DNA of 64,000 bases. Origin: Bacteroidaceae bacterium (lineage in GTDB: Bacteria > Bacteroidota > Bacteroidia > Bacteroidales > Bacteroidaceae). A program made the translations under genes and the position numbers. The notes beneath the pieces were generated by a model. It saw nothing but the letters and a program-made list of their open reading frames with translations, did not search any database and was not told the origin of the DNA. Positions 1 through 9,407 of the stretch are shown in pieces; position 1 is the first letter of the stretch, and the number at the start of each line of letters is the position of its first letter. Location of the stretch: NCBI GenBank assembly GCA_017522915.1, contig JAFWXX010000035.1:39347-103346 (forward strand), read 5' to 3'.

Positions 1-1
1 A

Positions 2-934
2 GAGAAGAGCGCGTTCCGCCAGACAAACGACACTCCGATGTCGCTCCGCTACGGCGAGAACCCACACCAGAAGGGTGCATTCTACGGCAATTTCGCCGAC
101 ATGCTGGAGCAGGTTCACGGAAAGGAGATTTCGTACAACAACCTGCTTGACATAAACGCGGCCGTTGAGCTTATAAACGACTTCGCCGGCGAAACGACAT
201 TCGCAATCCTGAAGCACAACAATGCATGCGGTCTTGCATCACGCCCCACATTGGCCGAGGCTTGGGATGCGGCACTTGCAGGAGACCCGGTATCGGCTTT
301 CGGCGGTGTACTCATTGCCAACGCAAATGTTGACAAGGCTACAGCAGAGAAGGTAAACGAAATTTTCTTTGAGGTGATAATCGCTCCTTCATATGATGCC
401 GACGCACTTGAGGTACTCAAACAGAAGAAGAACCGCATCATCCTCATCCAGAAGGCTACAGAGATGCCGGAGAAGACATTCCGCAGCGTTCTCAACGGTG
501 TACTTGTACAGGACCGCGACACAAAGGTCGAGGTTGCCTCTGAACTTCAGGTTGTCTCCAAGGTTGCTCCGAAGGAGGACGAGATTGAGGATATGCTCTT
601 TGCGAACAAGATTGTAAAGCACAGCAAGAGCAATGCAATCGTGCTCGCAAAGAACAAGCAGCTCATAGCAAGCGGTGTAGGCCAGACATCACGTGTCGAT
701 TCCCTTCGTCATGCCATAGAGAAAGCCGGCAACTTCGGTTTCTCACTTGAGGGCAGCGTAATGGCAAGCGACGCATTCTTCCCGTTCCCCGACTGCGTGC
801 AGATTGCACATGAGGCCGGAGTTACAGCAGTGATACATCCGGGAGGTTCTATCAGAGACAAGGAGTCGGTAGATTATTGCGACGAGAATGGCGTGGCAAT
901 GGTCATCACCGGATTCCGCCATTTTAAACATTAA
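2..934 (+). CDS. purH: Bifunctional AICAR transformylase/IMP cyclohydrolase, C-terminal part (5' end outside window)
   Basis: The frame is open from the left edge, so the start lies outside the window. The visible ~310 codons are the AICAR formyltransferase half of PurH, which transfers a formyl group from 10-formyl-THF to AICAR in the last steps of IMP synthesis. Seen: SLRYGENPHQKGAFYG at the domain start, the catalytic Lys-His in LKHNNACG, and the family ending, with HPGGSIRDKE and a short tail after VITGFRH. The cyclohydrolase half is missing only because of the window edge. The stop is 21 bases before mreB on the same strand; whether the two are co-transcribed cannot be told. Identification is secure. 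Confidence 0.97.
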   Translation, partial: EKSAFRQTNDTPMSLRYGENPHQKGAFYGNFADMLEQVHGKEISYNNLLDINAAVELINDFAGETTFAILKHNNACGLASRPTLAEAWDAALAGDPVSAFGGVLIANANVDKATAEKVNEIFFEVIIAPSYDADALEVLKQKKNRIILIQKATEMPEKTFRSVLNGVLVQDRDTKVEVASELQVVSKVAPKEDEIEDMLFANKIVKHSKSNAIVLAKNKQLIASGVGQTSRVDSLRHAIEKAGNFGFSLEGSVMASDAFFPFPDCVQIAHEAGVTAVIHPGGSIRDKESVDYCDENGVAMVITGFRHFKH

Positions 935-955
935 TTCTAAAAAACAGCAGACAGA

Positions 956-1972
956 ATGGGTTTATTTTCATTCACACAGGACGTTGCCATTGACTTGGGT
1001 ACAGCCAACACCATCATATCGTACAACGGTAAGATAGTTGTTGACGAGCCTTCGGTTGTGGCAATCGACGGACAGAAAAAGATGATTGCGGTTGGTGAAA
1101 AGGCAAAGCAGATGCACGAGAAGACCAACCCCAACATACAGACAATCCGCCCGCTGAGAGACGGTGTCATCGCCGACTTCTATGCGTGCGAGATGATGAT
1201 GAGAGGCTTCATCGACAAGGTAAATATGGGCAGCAAGTTCTTCACGCCTTCACTGCGCATGGTAATCGGAGTCCCCTACGGTTCTACCGAAGTTGAGCTT
1301 CGTGCCGTACGCGACTCTGCTGAGCATGCAGGAGGACGTGACGTCTATCTCATCTATGAGCCAATGGCTTCGGCACTCGGTATCGGCCTCGATGTACAGG
1401 CACCTGAGGGAAACATGGTAGTTGACATAGGTGGCGGTTCTACCGAGATTGCAGTAATCTCTCTCGGCGGCATCGTCTCTAACGGTTCGCTCCGTACTGC
1501 CGGCGACGACTTTACAGCCGACATCCAGGACTACATGAGCCGCCAGCACAATGTACGTGTCAGCGAGCGCATGGCAGAGCGTATCAAGATACATGTAGGT
1601 TCGGCACTTACCGACCTTGGCGACGAGGCTCCCCAGGATTACATCGTGCATGGTCCTAACCGAATAACTGCAATGCCTATTGAGGTGCCTGTATGCTACC
1701 AGGAGATTGCACACTGTATCGACAAGTCAATCATAAAGATTGAGAATGCCATCATCAGCGCACTGGAGCATACACCGCCCGAACTTTATGCCGATATCGT
1801 ACACAACGGCATCTACCTTGCCGGAGGAGGCGCATTGCTGAGAGGCCTTGACAAGCGTTTGTCGAACAAGATAAACATTCCGTTCCACATTGCAGAGAAC
1901 CCTCTCTACTGTGTGGCAAAGGGTACAGCACTCGCACTCAACGATCTTACATATCCGTTCTTGATGAGATAA
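956..1972 (+). CDS. mreB: Rod-shape determining actin-like protein MreB
   Basis: Bacterial actin that polymerises under the inner membrane and guides the elongasome. The 338 residues match the usual length. The ATP-binding signatures of the actin fold are visible: DLGTANT near the N-terminus (phosphate 1), VDIGGGSTEIAVIS in the middle (phosphate 2) and LAGGGALLRGLD near the C-terminus (adenosine). The N-terminal MGLFSF resembles the membrane-contacting start of other MreBs. It is the first gene of a tight mreB-mreC-mreD-mrdA-rodA series, the classical elongasome operon in this phylum, with 11 bases to mreC. Very secure. Confidence 0.98.
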   Translation: MGLFSFTQDVAIDLGTANTIISYNGKIVVDEPSVVAIDGQKKMIAVGEKAKQMHEKTNPNIQTIRPLRDGVIADFYACEMMMRGFIDKVNMGSKFFTPSLRMVIGVPYGSTEVELRAVRDSAEHAGGRDVYLIYEPMASALGIGLDVQAPEGNMVVDIGGGSTEIAVISLGGIVSNGSLRTAGDDFTADIQDYMSRQHNVRVSERMAERIKIHVGSALTDLGDEAPQDYIVHGPNRITAMPIEVPVCYQEIAHCIDKSIIKIENAIISALEHTPPELYADIVHNGIYLAGGGALLRGLDKRLSNKINIPFHIAENPLYCVAKGTALALNDLTYPFLMR

Positions 1973-1983
1973 AATAAGATACC

Positions 1984-2832
1984 TTGCAAACGATACTGAA
2001 TTTTCTTATAAAGCACAATCACTGGTTCCTTTTCATTCTTTTGGAAGGAATCAGTTTTGTGCTTATTGTCAGTTTCAACAACTATCAGAACGCCGCAATG
2101 TTCACTTCGGCAAACAGCATTGCCGGAAACATGTACGAGACTTTGAGCGACATAGACAGATACTTCGGCCTGAAGAGCGAGAACGATGCGCTTGTAGAAC
2201 AGAACGCCGTGCTGCTTAACGAAATCCAGGCACTGAAGGAGGAACTGAAGGGGTACCAGGACAGCACAATGCTTGCAGAGCACGTAGCGATAGCGGGTGG
2301 CCGTCAAGGCTACAGGTACATGAGTGCAAGGGTCGTCAACAGCAGTTACAACAAGGTTGACAACTACATGACACTCGACAAGGGAGCTGCCCAAGGAGTG
2401 AAACCGGAGATGGGAGTCATTGGCAAGGACGGCGTTGTAGGCATAATATACCAGACATCGGACAATTTCTCGCTTGTCATCCCCCTACTCAACAGCAAGA
2501 GCAACATCAACTGCAGGGTCAAGGGTACCGGAAGCTACAGTGCATTGCACTGGGAAGGCGGCGATGCACGTTACTCGTATCTGATAGACCTGCCGCGTTA
2601 TGCCGTTTTCGAGAAAGGCGATACCGTTGTGACAAGCGGCTTCTCGTCAATATTCCCAGCAGACATTCCGGTAGGCGTAATAGATTACCTCGAAGACTCC
2701 AAAGACGGGCTTTTCTACCGTGCAAGAGTTGAACTGTTTGTCGATTTCACCAATATCGGCAATGTATTCATTATCGGCAATGACGGCAAGGAGGAACAAT
2801 CCGAACTTGAAAAGAAGGGAGAAAAAGAATGA
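1984..2832 (+). CDS. mreC: Rod-shape determining protein MreC
   Basis: Periplasmic scaffold of the elongasome linking MreB/MreD to PBP2. The 282 residues hold one N-terminal membrane helix (about 12-32), a coiled coil (about 58-88, rich in Glu/Leu around ENDALVEQNAVLLNEI) and the beta-rich MreC domain to about 265, ending in a short charged tail. The start chosen is TTG at 1984, because QTILNFLIKHNHWFLF is the conserved beginning of Bacteroidetes MreC and no ATG precedes it in frame. The stop codon overlaps the mreD start (ATGA), a sign of translational coupling. Confidence 0.95.
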   Translation: MQTILNFLIKHNHWFLFILLEGISFVLIVSFNNYQNAAMFTSANSIAGNMYETLSDIDRYFGLKSENDALVEQNAVLLNEIQALKEELKGYQDSTMLAEHVAIAGGRQGYRYMSARVVNSSYNKVDNYMTLDKGAAQGVKPEMGVIGKDGVVGIIYQTSDNFSLVIPLLNSKSNINCRVKGTGSYSALHWEGGDARYSYLIDLPRYAVFEKGDTVVTSGFSSIFPADIPVGVIDYLEDSKDGLFYRARVELFVDFTNIGNVFIIGNDGKEEQSELEKKGEKE

Positions 2833-3332
2833 CCAGCAACACACTTATACGTACACGCAACTTTGCGATGCTTGCCTTGGTACAAGTATTGATATTCAGT
2901 CAGATACATCTGTTTGGATATGCAACGGCATGCGTATATCTGATATTCCTTCTCAAGCTTCCCCGGCACACGTCGCAGAACGAGCTGCTTGTGTGGAGCT
3001 TTCTTTTCGGGCTCACGGTTGACATATTCTGCAACACGCCCGGCCTGAATGCAGCAGCAGCTACAGCCATGGGATTCATACGCAATACCATTCTGGCCAT
3101 ATTCACACACAAGGGACTGCCCGATGACTTTGTTCCGGGAGCAAGAAGCCTCAAATGGGGTGGATACATAGTGTATTCTCTGGCATGCATAGGCATATTC
3201 TATACAGTACTTTTCATTCTTGAACTGTTCACAATAAGCTATGCATCGGAACTCTTCCTCAGTGTCACAAGCAGCACTCTGCTTACTATGCTTTTCGTAA
3301 CCGTAATCGAATGTTTCTCCCGAACCAGATGA
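2829..3332 (+). CDS. mreD: Rod-shape determining membrane protein MreD
   Basis: Small integral membrane protein of the elongasome; 167 residues with five or six hydrophobic helices filling most of the chain. Sequence conservation in this family is low, so the call rests on topology, length and its place between mreC (4-base ATGA overlap) and mrdA (4-base gap). The motif GLTVDIFCNTPGLNAAA agrees with the conserved G-x-x-D-x-F-x-x-x-P-G-L-N segment of Bacteroidetes MreD. It is thought to help assemble or activate PBP2-RodA. Confidence 0.93.
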   Translation: MTSNTLIRTRNFAMLALVQVLIFSQIHLFGYATACVYLIFLLKLPRHTSQNELLVWSFLFGLTVDIFCNTPGLNAAAATAMGFIRNTILAIFTHKGLPDDFVPGARSLKWGGYIVYSLACIGIFYTVLFILELFTISYASELFLSVTSSTLLTMLFVTVIECFSRTR

Positions 3333-3336
3333 CAAG

Positions 3337-5184
3337 ATGAAGGATTACACATACGACAAGCGCAAATATATCATGGCAGGTACAGTACTGTTTGTACTGG
3401 CCGTATATGTAATACAGCTGTTCAATCTGCAGATAAACAGCGATGAATACAAGAGCAAGGCCGACAGCAATGCATTCTACAAGAAGACCGTTTACCCGGC
3501 ACGCGGACTCATGTACGACCGTAACGGAAAGCTTGTGGTATATAACCAGCCCTCATACGACATCACATTTGTTCCGCGAGAGATAAAAGGCATAGACACA
3601 CTGGAGCTATGCAAGGCCCTTGACATCACGCTCGAAGAGTTTGATGCGAGAATGAAGGTCATAAAGGACAAAAGACACAATCCGGGATATTCCCAATATA
3701 CAGAACAGGAATTCCTAACCCAGCTTTCGGGAGAGGAATTCGCAAAATTCCAGGAGAAGATGTTCCGTTTCCCGGGATTCTATGTAAGGAAACGCTCTAT
3801 CAGGCAATACAACTACAAGGCTGCAGGCGTTCTGCTTGGTGACATAGGCGAGGTTTCACAGAAAAGAATTGACAAGGACCCCTACTACCGCCGTGGCGAC
3901 TATATCGGTACGCAAGGCCTTGAGTCGTCATACGAAGAGGTTCTAAGAGGCAAGAAGGGTGTAGAAGTACTCCTGCGCGATGCACGCGGAAGAATACAGG
4001 GCAAGTACCGCAACGGTGAACTTGACACGCTTGCCGAGCGCGGAAAAGACCTTACGTTAAGCCTCGACATTGAGCTGCAGGAGCTGGGCGAGCGGCTAAT
4101 GAAGAACAAGATTGGCAGCATCGTTGCCATAGAGCCATCCACAGGAGAAATTCTCTGCATGGTTTCTGCCCCGTCATACGACCCGGCACTGCTTACCGGA
4201 CGACAGAGGGGAAAGAACCACCAGCTGTTGTCGAAGAACAAGAACAAACCCCTGCTCAACCGTGCAATAATGGGTACATACCCTCCCGGCTCTACATTCA
4301 AGACCTCCCAGGCTGCAACATTCCTGCAGGAGGGAATCATAACGCCGGAGACAGCCTTCCCATGCAGCGGCGGTTTCATATTCAACAACTTCAAACTGGG
4401 ATGCCATGCCCACTCGTCGCCGACCCAGCTCAAGCCGGCTATTGCAACATCCTGCAATGCCTATTTCTGCTGGGGACTGCACAGGATGTTCGGTTCAAGC
4501 AAATACAAGGGCGGAACAAAAGAGGCCATGGACCGCTGGCGCGACTATATGGTATCGATGGGATTCGGATACAAGCTTGGCATAGACCTCCCCGGCGAAG
4601 TACGTGGCATGATACCGAATGCCGACTACTACACGAAGCACTACGGTAACTACTGGCGTGCAGTAACTGTCATAAGCATAGCTATCGGCCAGGGCGAGGT
4701 TACTCTTACACCGTTGCAGATAGCAAACCTGGGAGCTACCATAGCCAACCGCGGAACATACATTCCTCCACACATAGTCAAGGGAATTGAAGACGGAGAA
4801 ATCGATTCGCTCTACCTTACACCTAAGAGCACAATGGTGACTCCACGTGTATATCAGCAGATAGCAGAGGGCATGAGAGAAGCCGTTACAGACGGCACAT
4901 GCCGTGCGGCAAACATCCCAGGGCTTGATGTATGCGGAAAGACCGGTACGGCACAGAATAAAGGCAGAGACCACTCCGCATTCATGGGATTCGCGCCTAT
5001 GGACAACCCAAAGATTGCCGTTGCCGTCTATGTCGAGAACGGAGGTTTCGGCGCAACATTCGGCGTTCCGATTGGAGCATTGCTGATGGAGAAATACCTG
5101 ACAGGAACATTGTCACCAGAGAGCGAACAGAAGGCAAAGGATATACAAAACAGGACTATATACTATGGATCAGGGGAGAGATAG
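3337..5184 (+). CDS. mrdA: Penicillin-binding protein 2, elongasome peptidoglycan transpeptidase
   Basis: Monofunctional class B PBP that crosslinks lateral-wall peptidoglycan together with RodA. The 615 residues contain a single N-terminal membrane helix (about 12-30), a pedestal domain and the transpeptidase domain. Catalytic motifs are present: S319-T-F-K (nucleophile Ser319), S372-C-N and K535-T-G. GDIGEVS and GLESSYE before the transpeptidase domain are typical of PBP2. The 3' end overlaps rodA by 20 bases, so the pair is probably translationally coupled. Co-transcribed with mreBCD. No unusual substitution was seen in the three motifs. Confidence 0.97.
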   Translation: MKDYTYDKRKYIMAGTVLFVLAVYVIQLFNLQINSDEYKSKADSNAFYKKTVYPARGLMYDRNGKLVVYNQPSYDITFVPREIKGIDTLELCKALDITLEEFDARMKVIKDKRHNPGYSQYTEQEFLTQLSGEEFAKFQEKMFRFPGFYVRKRSIRQYNYKAAGVLLGDIGEVSQKRIDKDPYYRRGDYIGTQGLESSYEEVLRGKKGVEVLLRDARGRIQGKYRNGELDTLAERGKDLTLSLDIELQELGERLMKNKIGSIVAIEPSTGEILCMVSAPSYDPALLTGRQRGKNHQLLSKNKNKPLLNRAIMGTYPPGSTFKTSQAATFLQEGIITPETAFPCSGGFIFNNFKLGCHAHSSPTQLKPAIATSCNAYFCWGLHRMFGSSKYKGGTKEAMDRWRDYMVSMGFGYKLGIDLPGEVRGMIPNADYYTKHYGNYWRAVTVISIAIGQGEVTLTPLQIANLGATIANRGTYIPPHIVKGIEDGEIDSLYLTPKSTMVTPRVYQQIAEGMREAVTDGTCRAANIPGLDVCGKTGTAQNKGRDHSAFMGFAPMDNPKIAVAVYVENGGFGATFGVPIGALLMEKYLTGTLSPESEQKAKDIQNRTIYYGSGER

Positions 5185-6631
5185 CATATTAAGCCGAATT
5201 GACAAACCGGCATTATTACTGTATGCCTTGCTCGCCGTAATGGGATGGCTTGCCATTTGCGGTGCAAGCCACAGCTACATAGAGACAAGCTTTCTCGAAT
5301 TCTTCAGCCAGGATGAGAGAAGCGGCAAGCAGGCATTGTGGATGGGCGTGTCTGTAATGTTCGGAATATTCCTGCTCTGCATAAAGAAGCACACATACCG
5401 CAACCTGTCGGGGATAATATATCTGTTAATGCTTGCAGTATGCATAATAACGATATTTATCGCCAAAGACACCAAGGGCTCATACTCTTGGATTGCCATC
5501 GGCAGTTTCAAGATACAGCCGGCCGAATTCATGAAGTTCGCGACAGCACTCACATTGGCAGCATTCATGGGAAGAAGAGGCTTCGACATCAAGAACAACA
5601 GCGACTTCATGAAGTGCGCAGCCATAATAGTGGTTCCTTTGCTTGTTATTGTAGCGCAGAACGAAACAGGAAGCGCGCTTGTATATCTTTCGCTTTTCCT
5701 TGTCATGTACCGCGAAGGAATGACAGGAATATTCCTGCTTATGGCTATAAGCGCCGTTGTCTATTTCGTTGTAGGAATAAAGTTCAATGAGGAGATGTTC
5801 GACAATCTTAGCCAGGCAATAGGACCTTATGCAGTAACCGTACTGATACAGCTGTTCTCCATTGCAATGGTCAAATTCTGGTGCAAGAACAACAGGACCT
5901 TTATAGTTCTTCTCGCAGTAAACCTTGCCACTACACTGGCTTCGTACTGGATTGCTGTCTATCTCATAGAGTTCAACATATTAACAGTACAGTACCTTCT
6001 GCTCACCTTCGACATCGCATACCTCCTTATACGCACAAGGTTGAACAAGGAGAACAAGAACTTGTGGATAGCCATATACATAGTAGGCTCAATCGCCTTC
6101 TACAACTCCTGCGAGTATGTAATGCACAACGTGCTTGAAAAGCATCAGAGGACTAGAATTGAGGTGTTGTTAGGATTGAAGGACGACCTTGCCGGAGCAG
6201 GTTACAACGTGCACCAGTCGAAGATTGCTATCGGTTCGGGAGGCTTCTTGGGCAAAGGATTCCTCAACGGTACACAGACGAAACTGAAGTATGTTCCGGA
6301 ACAGGACACCGACTTCATATTCTGCACCATAGGCGAAGAACAGGGATTCTTGGGCTCAACATTCGTGCTGACAGTCTTCGTATTGTTCATACTCAGACTT
6401 GTAAAGCTTGCCGAACGGCAAGGAGACATATTCGGAAGGGTATTCGGCTATGCTCTGGCCTCGATATTCTTCTTCCACTTTACCATAAACATAGGCATGG
6501 TGATTGGAATAATGCCTGTAATCGGAATACCGCTGCCATTCTTCAGCTACGGCGGCTCGTCATTCCTGGGATTCTCCATACTGCTGTTCACCTTCCTTAG
6601 GATTGATGCCGACCGCGACGGAGCAAGATAA
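5165..6631 (+). CDS. rodA: SEDS peptidoglycan glycosyltransferase RodA
   Basis: Polytopic SEDS-family protein that polymerises lipid II glycan strands with PBP2. At 488 residues it is longer than the ~370-residue enterobacterial RodA, as is usual in Bacteroidetes; the extra length is additional hydrophobic segments in the middle (about 180-300). The conserved SEDS signatures are there: KIQPAEFMKFATAL, the extracellular loop with AIGSGGFLGKGFLNGTQTK and PEQDTDFIF, and the C-terminal PLPFFSYGGSS. It is the last gene of the elongasome operon. Its stop is only three bases from the stop of the convergent gldH, leaving no room for an intergenic terminator. Confidence 0.97.
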   Translation: MDQGRDSILSRIDKPALLLYALLAVMGWLAICGASHSYIETSFLEFFSQDERSGKQALWMGVSVMFGIFLLCIKKHTYRNLSGIIYLLMLAVCIITIFIAKDTKGSYSWIAIGSFKIQPAEFMKFATALTLAAFMGRRGFDIKNNSDFMKCAAIIVVPLLVIVAQNETGSALVYLSLFLVMYREGMTGIFLLMAISAVVYFVVGIKFNEEMFDNLSQAIGPYAVTVLIQLFSIAMVKFWCKNNRTFIVLLAVNLATTLASYWIAVYLIEFNILTVQYLLLTFDIAYLLIRTRLNKENKNLWIAIYIVGSIAFYNSCEYVMHNVLEKHQRTRIEVLLGLKDDLAGAGYNVHQSKIAIGSGGFLGKGFLNGTQTKLKYVPEQDTDFIFCTIGEEQGFLGSTFVLTVFVLFILRLVKLAERQGDIFGRVFGYALASIFFFHFTINIGMVIGIMPVIGIPLPFFSYGGSSFLGFSILLFTFLRIDADRDGAR

Positions 6632-6634
6632 TGC

Positions 6635-7120
6635 TCACTCCTTACGGCGCATCAGTTTAAGACCTACATTGGCAATGCCGTCCAGAGCATCCTCCTCCAT
6701 TATATGCGAAACCTTGAAAGTGAGCGTATCGCCTACGAGTTCCGGCAGGAACTTCACTTCGCTCTCTACCTGATAGAGCAATCCTGCCGTAGAGCCTTTT
6801 CGCCTGCCACCACCGTCGTACACCTCACACAAGAGCGTATCGACAGCCTGAGGGAGGGTATCGCCTGAAGCAAAAGCCTCAACACGCACAACCATATTCC
6901 TGTATTTGTAACCGGCTGTTGTACGTGCCTCGATACAAATGGAGTACATGTGCCCGTTACGCTTTGAAGAAGAGTTGTCGAAGCGATAGCAAAGCGTATC
7001 GGCCCTATTCCATATCCTGCTCTCAAAGGAAGCATAACGATGGAACACAGTGCTGTCACATGCTGCAAACAGCATCACAAGCAGCAACAACAGCCATTTA
7101 TTCGCTTTTAGGCGCACCAT
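6635..7120 (-). CDS. gldH: Gliding motility-type lipoprotein GldH
   Basis: Small outer-membrane-type lipoprotein of 161 residues, a family needed for gliding in Flavobacteria and kept in many non-gliding Bacteroidales, where its role is unclear. The start chosen is ATG at 7120 because it gives a proper lipoprotein signal peptide (VRLKANKWLLLLLVM, then lipobox LFAAC with Cys21); longer in-frame starts would bury it. This start lies inside the end of ricT (23-base overlap). Mature part is beta-rich, with F-R-Y-A-S-F-E-type conserved start and RKGSTAGLLYQVESEVKF near the end. Last gene of the metF-holB-ricT-gldH series. Confidence 0.85.
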   Translation of the reverse strand: MVRLKANKWLLLLLVMLFAACDSTVFHRYASFESRIWNRADTLCYRFDNSSSKRNGHMYSICIEARTTAGYKYRNMVVRVEAFASGDTLPQAVDTLLCEVYDGGGRRKGSTAGLLYQVESEVKFLPELVGDTLTFKVSHIMEEDALDGIANVGLKLMRRKE

Positions 7121-8267
7121 TACGTCCTTTATCTCTCTTGACATTGCTGTTCTTCTTCTGTTCGGGACGGCTTCCGTTACGGCCTCGGCGACGCTTGTTG
7201 TTCTTCGAAGCTGCATCGAAACGGTTGATGTTATCCTGTTCAAGCAGATCGACAGGACGTTTTGTCTCATGCGTGCCGTCGGGCTGGAGAGCATCGGGGC
7301 GTTCACCTCGCTTGTTCATTTCGATTACCGCATGCGCACGGCGTGTAGATATTGTAACAAGGTTGGCCGGGATATGCTTGTCGGTTGAATATGTAACCTC
7401 CCCGCGCATTATATCGCACTTGAAGAAGTAGTAAGTGCCATCCTTTGTCTCTAACTCAGTATCACGCGAAGGAAGATGGCGCGAAGCCTCAACATAGGCA
7501 TCTACCTCGTAGTTGAGACAACACTTGAGCTTTGCGCACTGGCCTGCCAGCTTCTGCGGATTGAGTGATATATCCTGGAAACGCGCAGCAGAGGTTGATA
7601 CTGATACAAAATTTGTTGTAAAGGTTGCGCAGCACAGTTCACGGCCGCAAGGACCGATTCCGCCTATACGGCCAGCCTCCTGACGCGCACCAATCTGCTT
7701 CATCTCAATCTTTATCTTGAATACATCGGCAAGAACCTTTATAAGCTGACGGAAATCGACACGGTTGTCGGCAATGTAGTAGAAAATCGCTTTCTGGCCG
7801 TCACCTTGATACTCCACATCACCTATTTTCATGTCAAGATTGAGGTCCTTTGAAATCTGACGTGAACGTATCATCGTATCATGCTCGCGCGCTTTTGCCT
7901 CTTCATACTTCTCCATATCTACAGGACGGGCCTTGCGGTAGATGCGCTTGAACTCGCTTTCCGGTGTCAAGCGGGTCTTCTTCAGCTGCAGCAACACAAG
8001 ACGGCCGGTCATCGTAACCTTGCCGATATCATGCCCTGGAGTAGCCTCTACTGCAACTATGTCGCCCTTTTGCAGAGGTATGTTGTTGCTGTTCCTGTAA
8101 TATCCCTTGCGGGTATTCTTGAACTGGACCTCAACAATGTCGGTATATTCTTCGTTTCCCGGCACGCATGCAAGCCAGTCAAAGGTATTCAATGGTGCAT
8201 CCATCTTGCCGCATCCCTTGCAGCAGATACCAGCACAGCCGTTGTTCTCCATATATTTCTTATCCAT
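7098..8267 (-). CDS. ricT: PSP1-domain protein, RicT/YaaT family
   Basis: Homologue of Bacillus RicT (YaaT), which with RicA and RicF forms an Fe-S complex affecting mRNA processing and development; the role in Bacteroidales is not established. The 389 residues start with a Cys cluster (C11, C15, C16, C19), followed by the PSP1 core (about 35-300) with Cys pairs in GPCGRELCCATF and CAKLKCCLNYE, good candidates for Fe-S ligands. The last ~50 residues are basic and low in complexity (KRRRGRNGSRPEQKK), an extension absent from the ~275-residue Bacillus protein and possibly RNA-binding. It directly follows holB (stop and start adjacent) and overlaps gldH. Confidence 0.9.
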   Translation of the reverse strand: MDKKYMENNGCAGICCKGCGKMDAPLNTFDWLACVPGNEEYTDIVEVQFKNTRKGYYRNSNNIPLQKGDIVAVEATPGHDIGKVTMTGRLVLLQLKKTRLTPESEFKRIYRKARPVDMEKYEEAKAREHDTMIRSRQISKDLNLDMKIGDVEYQGDGQKAIFYYIADNRVDFRQLIKVLADVFKIKIEMKQIGARQEAGRIGGIGPCGRELCCATFTTNFVSVSTSAARFQDISLNPQKLAGQCAKLKCCLNYEVDAYVEASRHLPSRDTELETKDGTYYFFKCDIMRGEVTYSTDKHIPANLVTISTRRAHAVIEMNKRGERPDALQPDGTHETKRPVDLLEQDNINRFDAASKNNKRRRGRNGSRPEQKKNSNVKRDKGRNGAPKSE

Positions 8268-9407
8268 TTATCTGTTTTTTATCCAAACAATCATTCTCAA
8301 CGACATGTCGAAAAAGACCATTTTTGCATTTACGTTCTGTTCAATATGCCTCTGGGCTTCGGAGAGTTCCTCCATTATGCCGAATATGTTACGCTCGTTA
8401 ACAAACGGAGAGAACCTTACCGAGAAGTTGCGTTCGGCCTGCGACATATATACTATTGAATCGTCCTTGAAGTTCATGACGAAGTTCTCGCGTATCATGC
8501 GCTGGCAATAGTCGAGCAAGCGTTTCTGACGCTCGCGGCCCATAGCAGCAACCTCTTCGCTCCATGCTTTCATATCACGTATGTTGCGTGCATACGCAAC
8601 ACGCATGAGCTGCATGAAAAGTTCAAGATAACGGGCCTTTTCCTCGCTCAGAGAGAGCATCTCCTCGGCTTTCTCCCAATTGCCCCCGCTCTGCTGAGCA
8701 ATAGTCTTGGCATCATCGTAGGAAAGACCCATGCGTTTTTCCAGAGCATTTTCCATATCCTCGTATGAGATACGCGGAATCTCAACCCTTTGGGTGCGGC
8801 TGAGTATGGTAGGGATTATCTTCTCCGGCTCCTCGGAAACAAGAATGAAAAGGGTATCCTTAGGAGGCTCCTCTATTACCTTGAGGAGCTTGTTGGAGCA
8901 GGCCTCCTTCATCTTCTCGGGAAGCCATATTATGACAATCTTCCAGCCTCCCTCGCGCGACTGCATCGATAGCTTGTGCAGTATCTCGCTGCTCTCGCGC
9001 TCATATATCATCGGCTGCTGATTTTCGACATCGAGCTTCTGGAGCCAGTCGTCATAGCTGAAATAGGCACTCTTTGAGAGCAGCTCGCGCCATTCGGTTA
9101 TATAATCGTCACTTATAGGAGCTGTATCGCTTGAACTGCCTTTCTTCTTCTTTACGGGATATACAAAATGGAGGTCGCTGTGTATGAACTTGTCGAGTTT
9201 AGTGCATGCAGGACAATTACCGCACACATCACCGCTGCGATTATTGCACAGCAGATAGTTGGCAAGAGCTACCGCTATCGCCAGCTTTCCGTTGCCGCGC
9301 GGACCAGTAAAGAGCAATGCATGCGCAAGACGGTTCTCATCGACACTGCGCCTCAACTGCCCGACAACACCTTTCTGTCCTATTATATCCTTGAAATAAA
9401 CTCCCAT
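8268..9407 (-). CDS. holB: DNA polymerase III delta' subunit, clamp-loader ATPase family
   Basis: Clamp-loader subunit that helps load the beta clamp (dnaN is also in this window). The 379 residues show the AAA+ fold: a Walker A-type loop TGPRGNGKLA near residue 34, a zinc-binding module with CGNCPAC, and the sensor/arginine region VIEEPPKDTLFILVSEEPEKIIPTILSRTQ. In delta' subunits ATP hydrolysis is often lost; here the P-loop lysine is kept. The start ATG shares its A with the stop TGA of metF (TGATG), suggesting coupled translation. Gene order metF-holB-ricT-gldH. Confidence 0.93.
   Translation of the reverse strand: MGVYFKDIIGQKGVVGQLRRSVDENRLAHALLFTGPRGNGKLAIAVALANYLLCNNRSGDVCGNCPACTKLDKFIHSDLHFVYPVKKKKGSSSDTAPISDDYITEWRELLSKSAYFSYDDWLQKLDVENQQPMIYERESSEILHKLSMQSREGGWKIVIIWLPEKMKEACSNKLLKVIEEPPKDTLFILVSEEPEKIIPTILSRTQRVEIPRISYEDMENALEKRMGLSYDDAKTIAQQSGGNWEKAEEMLSLSEEKARYLELFMQLMRVAYARNIRDMKAWSEEVAAMGRERQKRLLDYCQRMIRENFVMNFKDDSIVYMSQAERNFSVRFSPFVNERNIFGIMEELSEAQRHIEQNVNAKMVFFDMSLRMIVWIKNR

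Noticed and set aside
1984..2832. A later ATG start for mreC
   Set aside because: It would remove the conserved N-terminal membrane helix; the TTG start keeps it.
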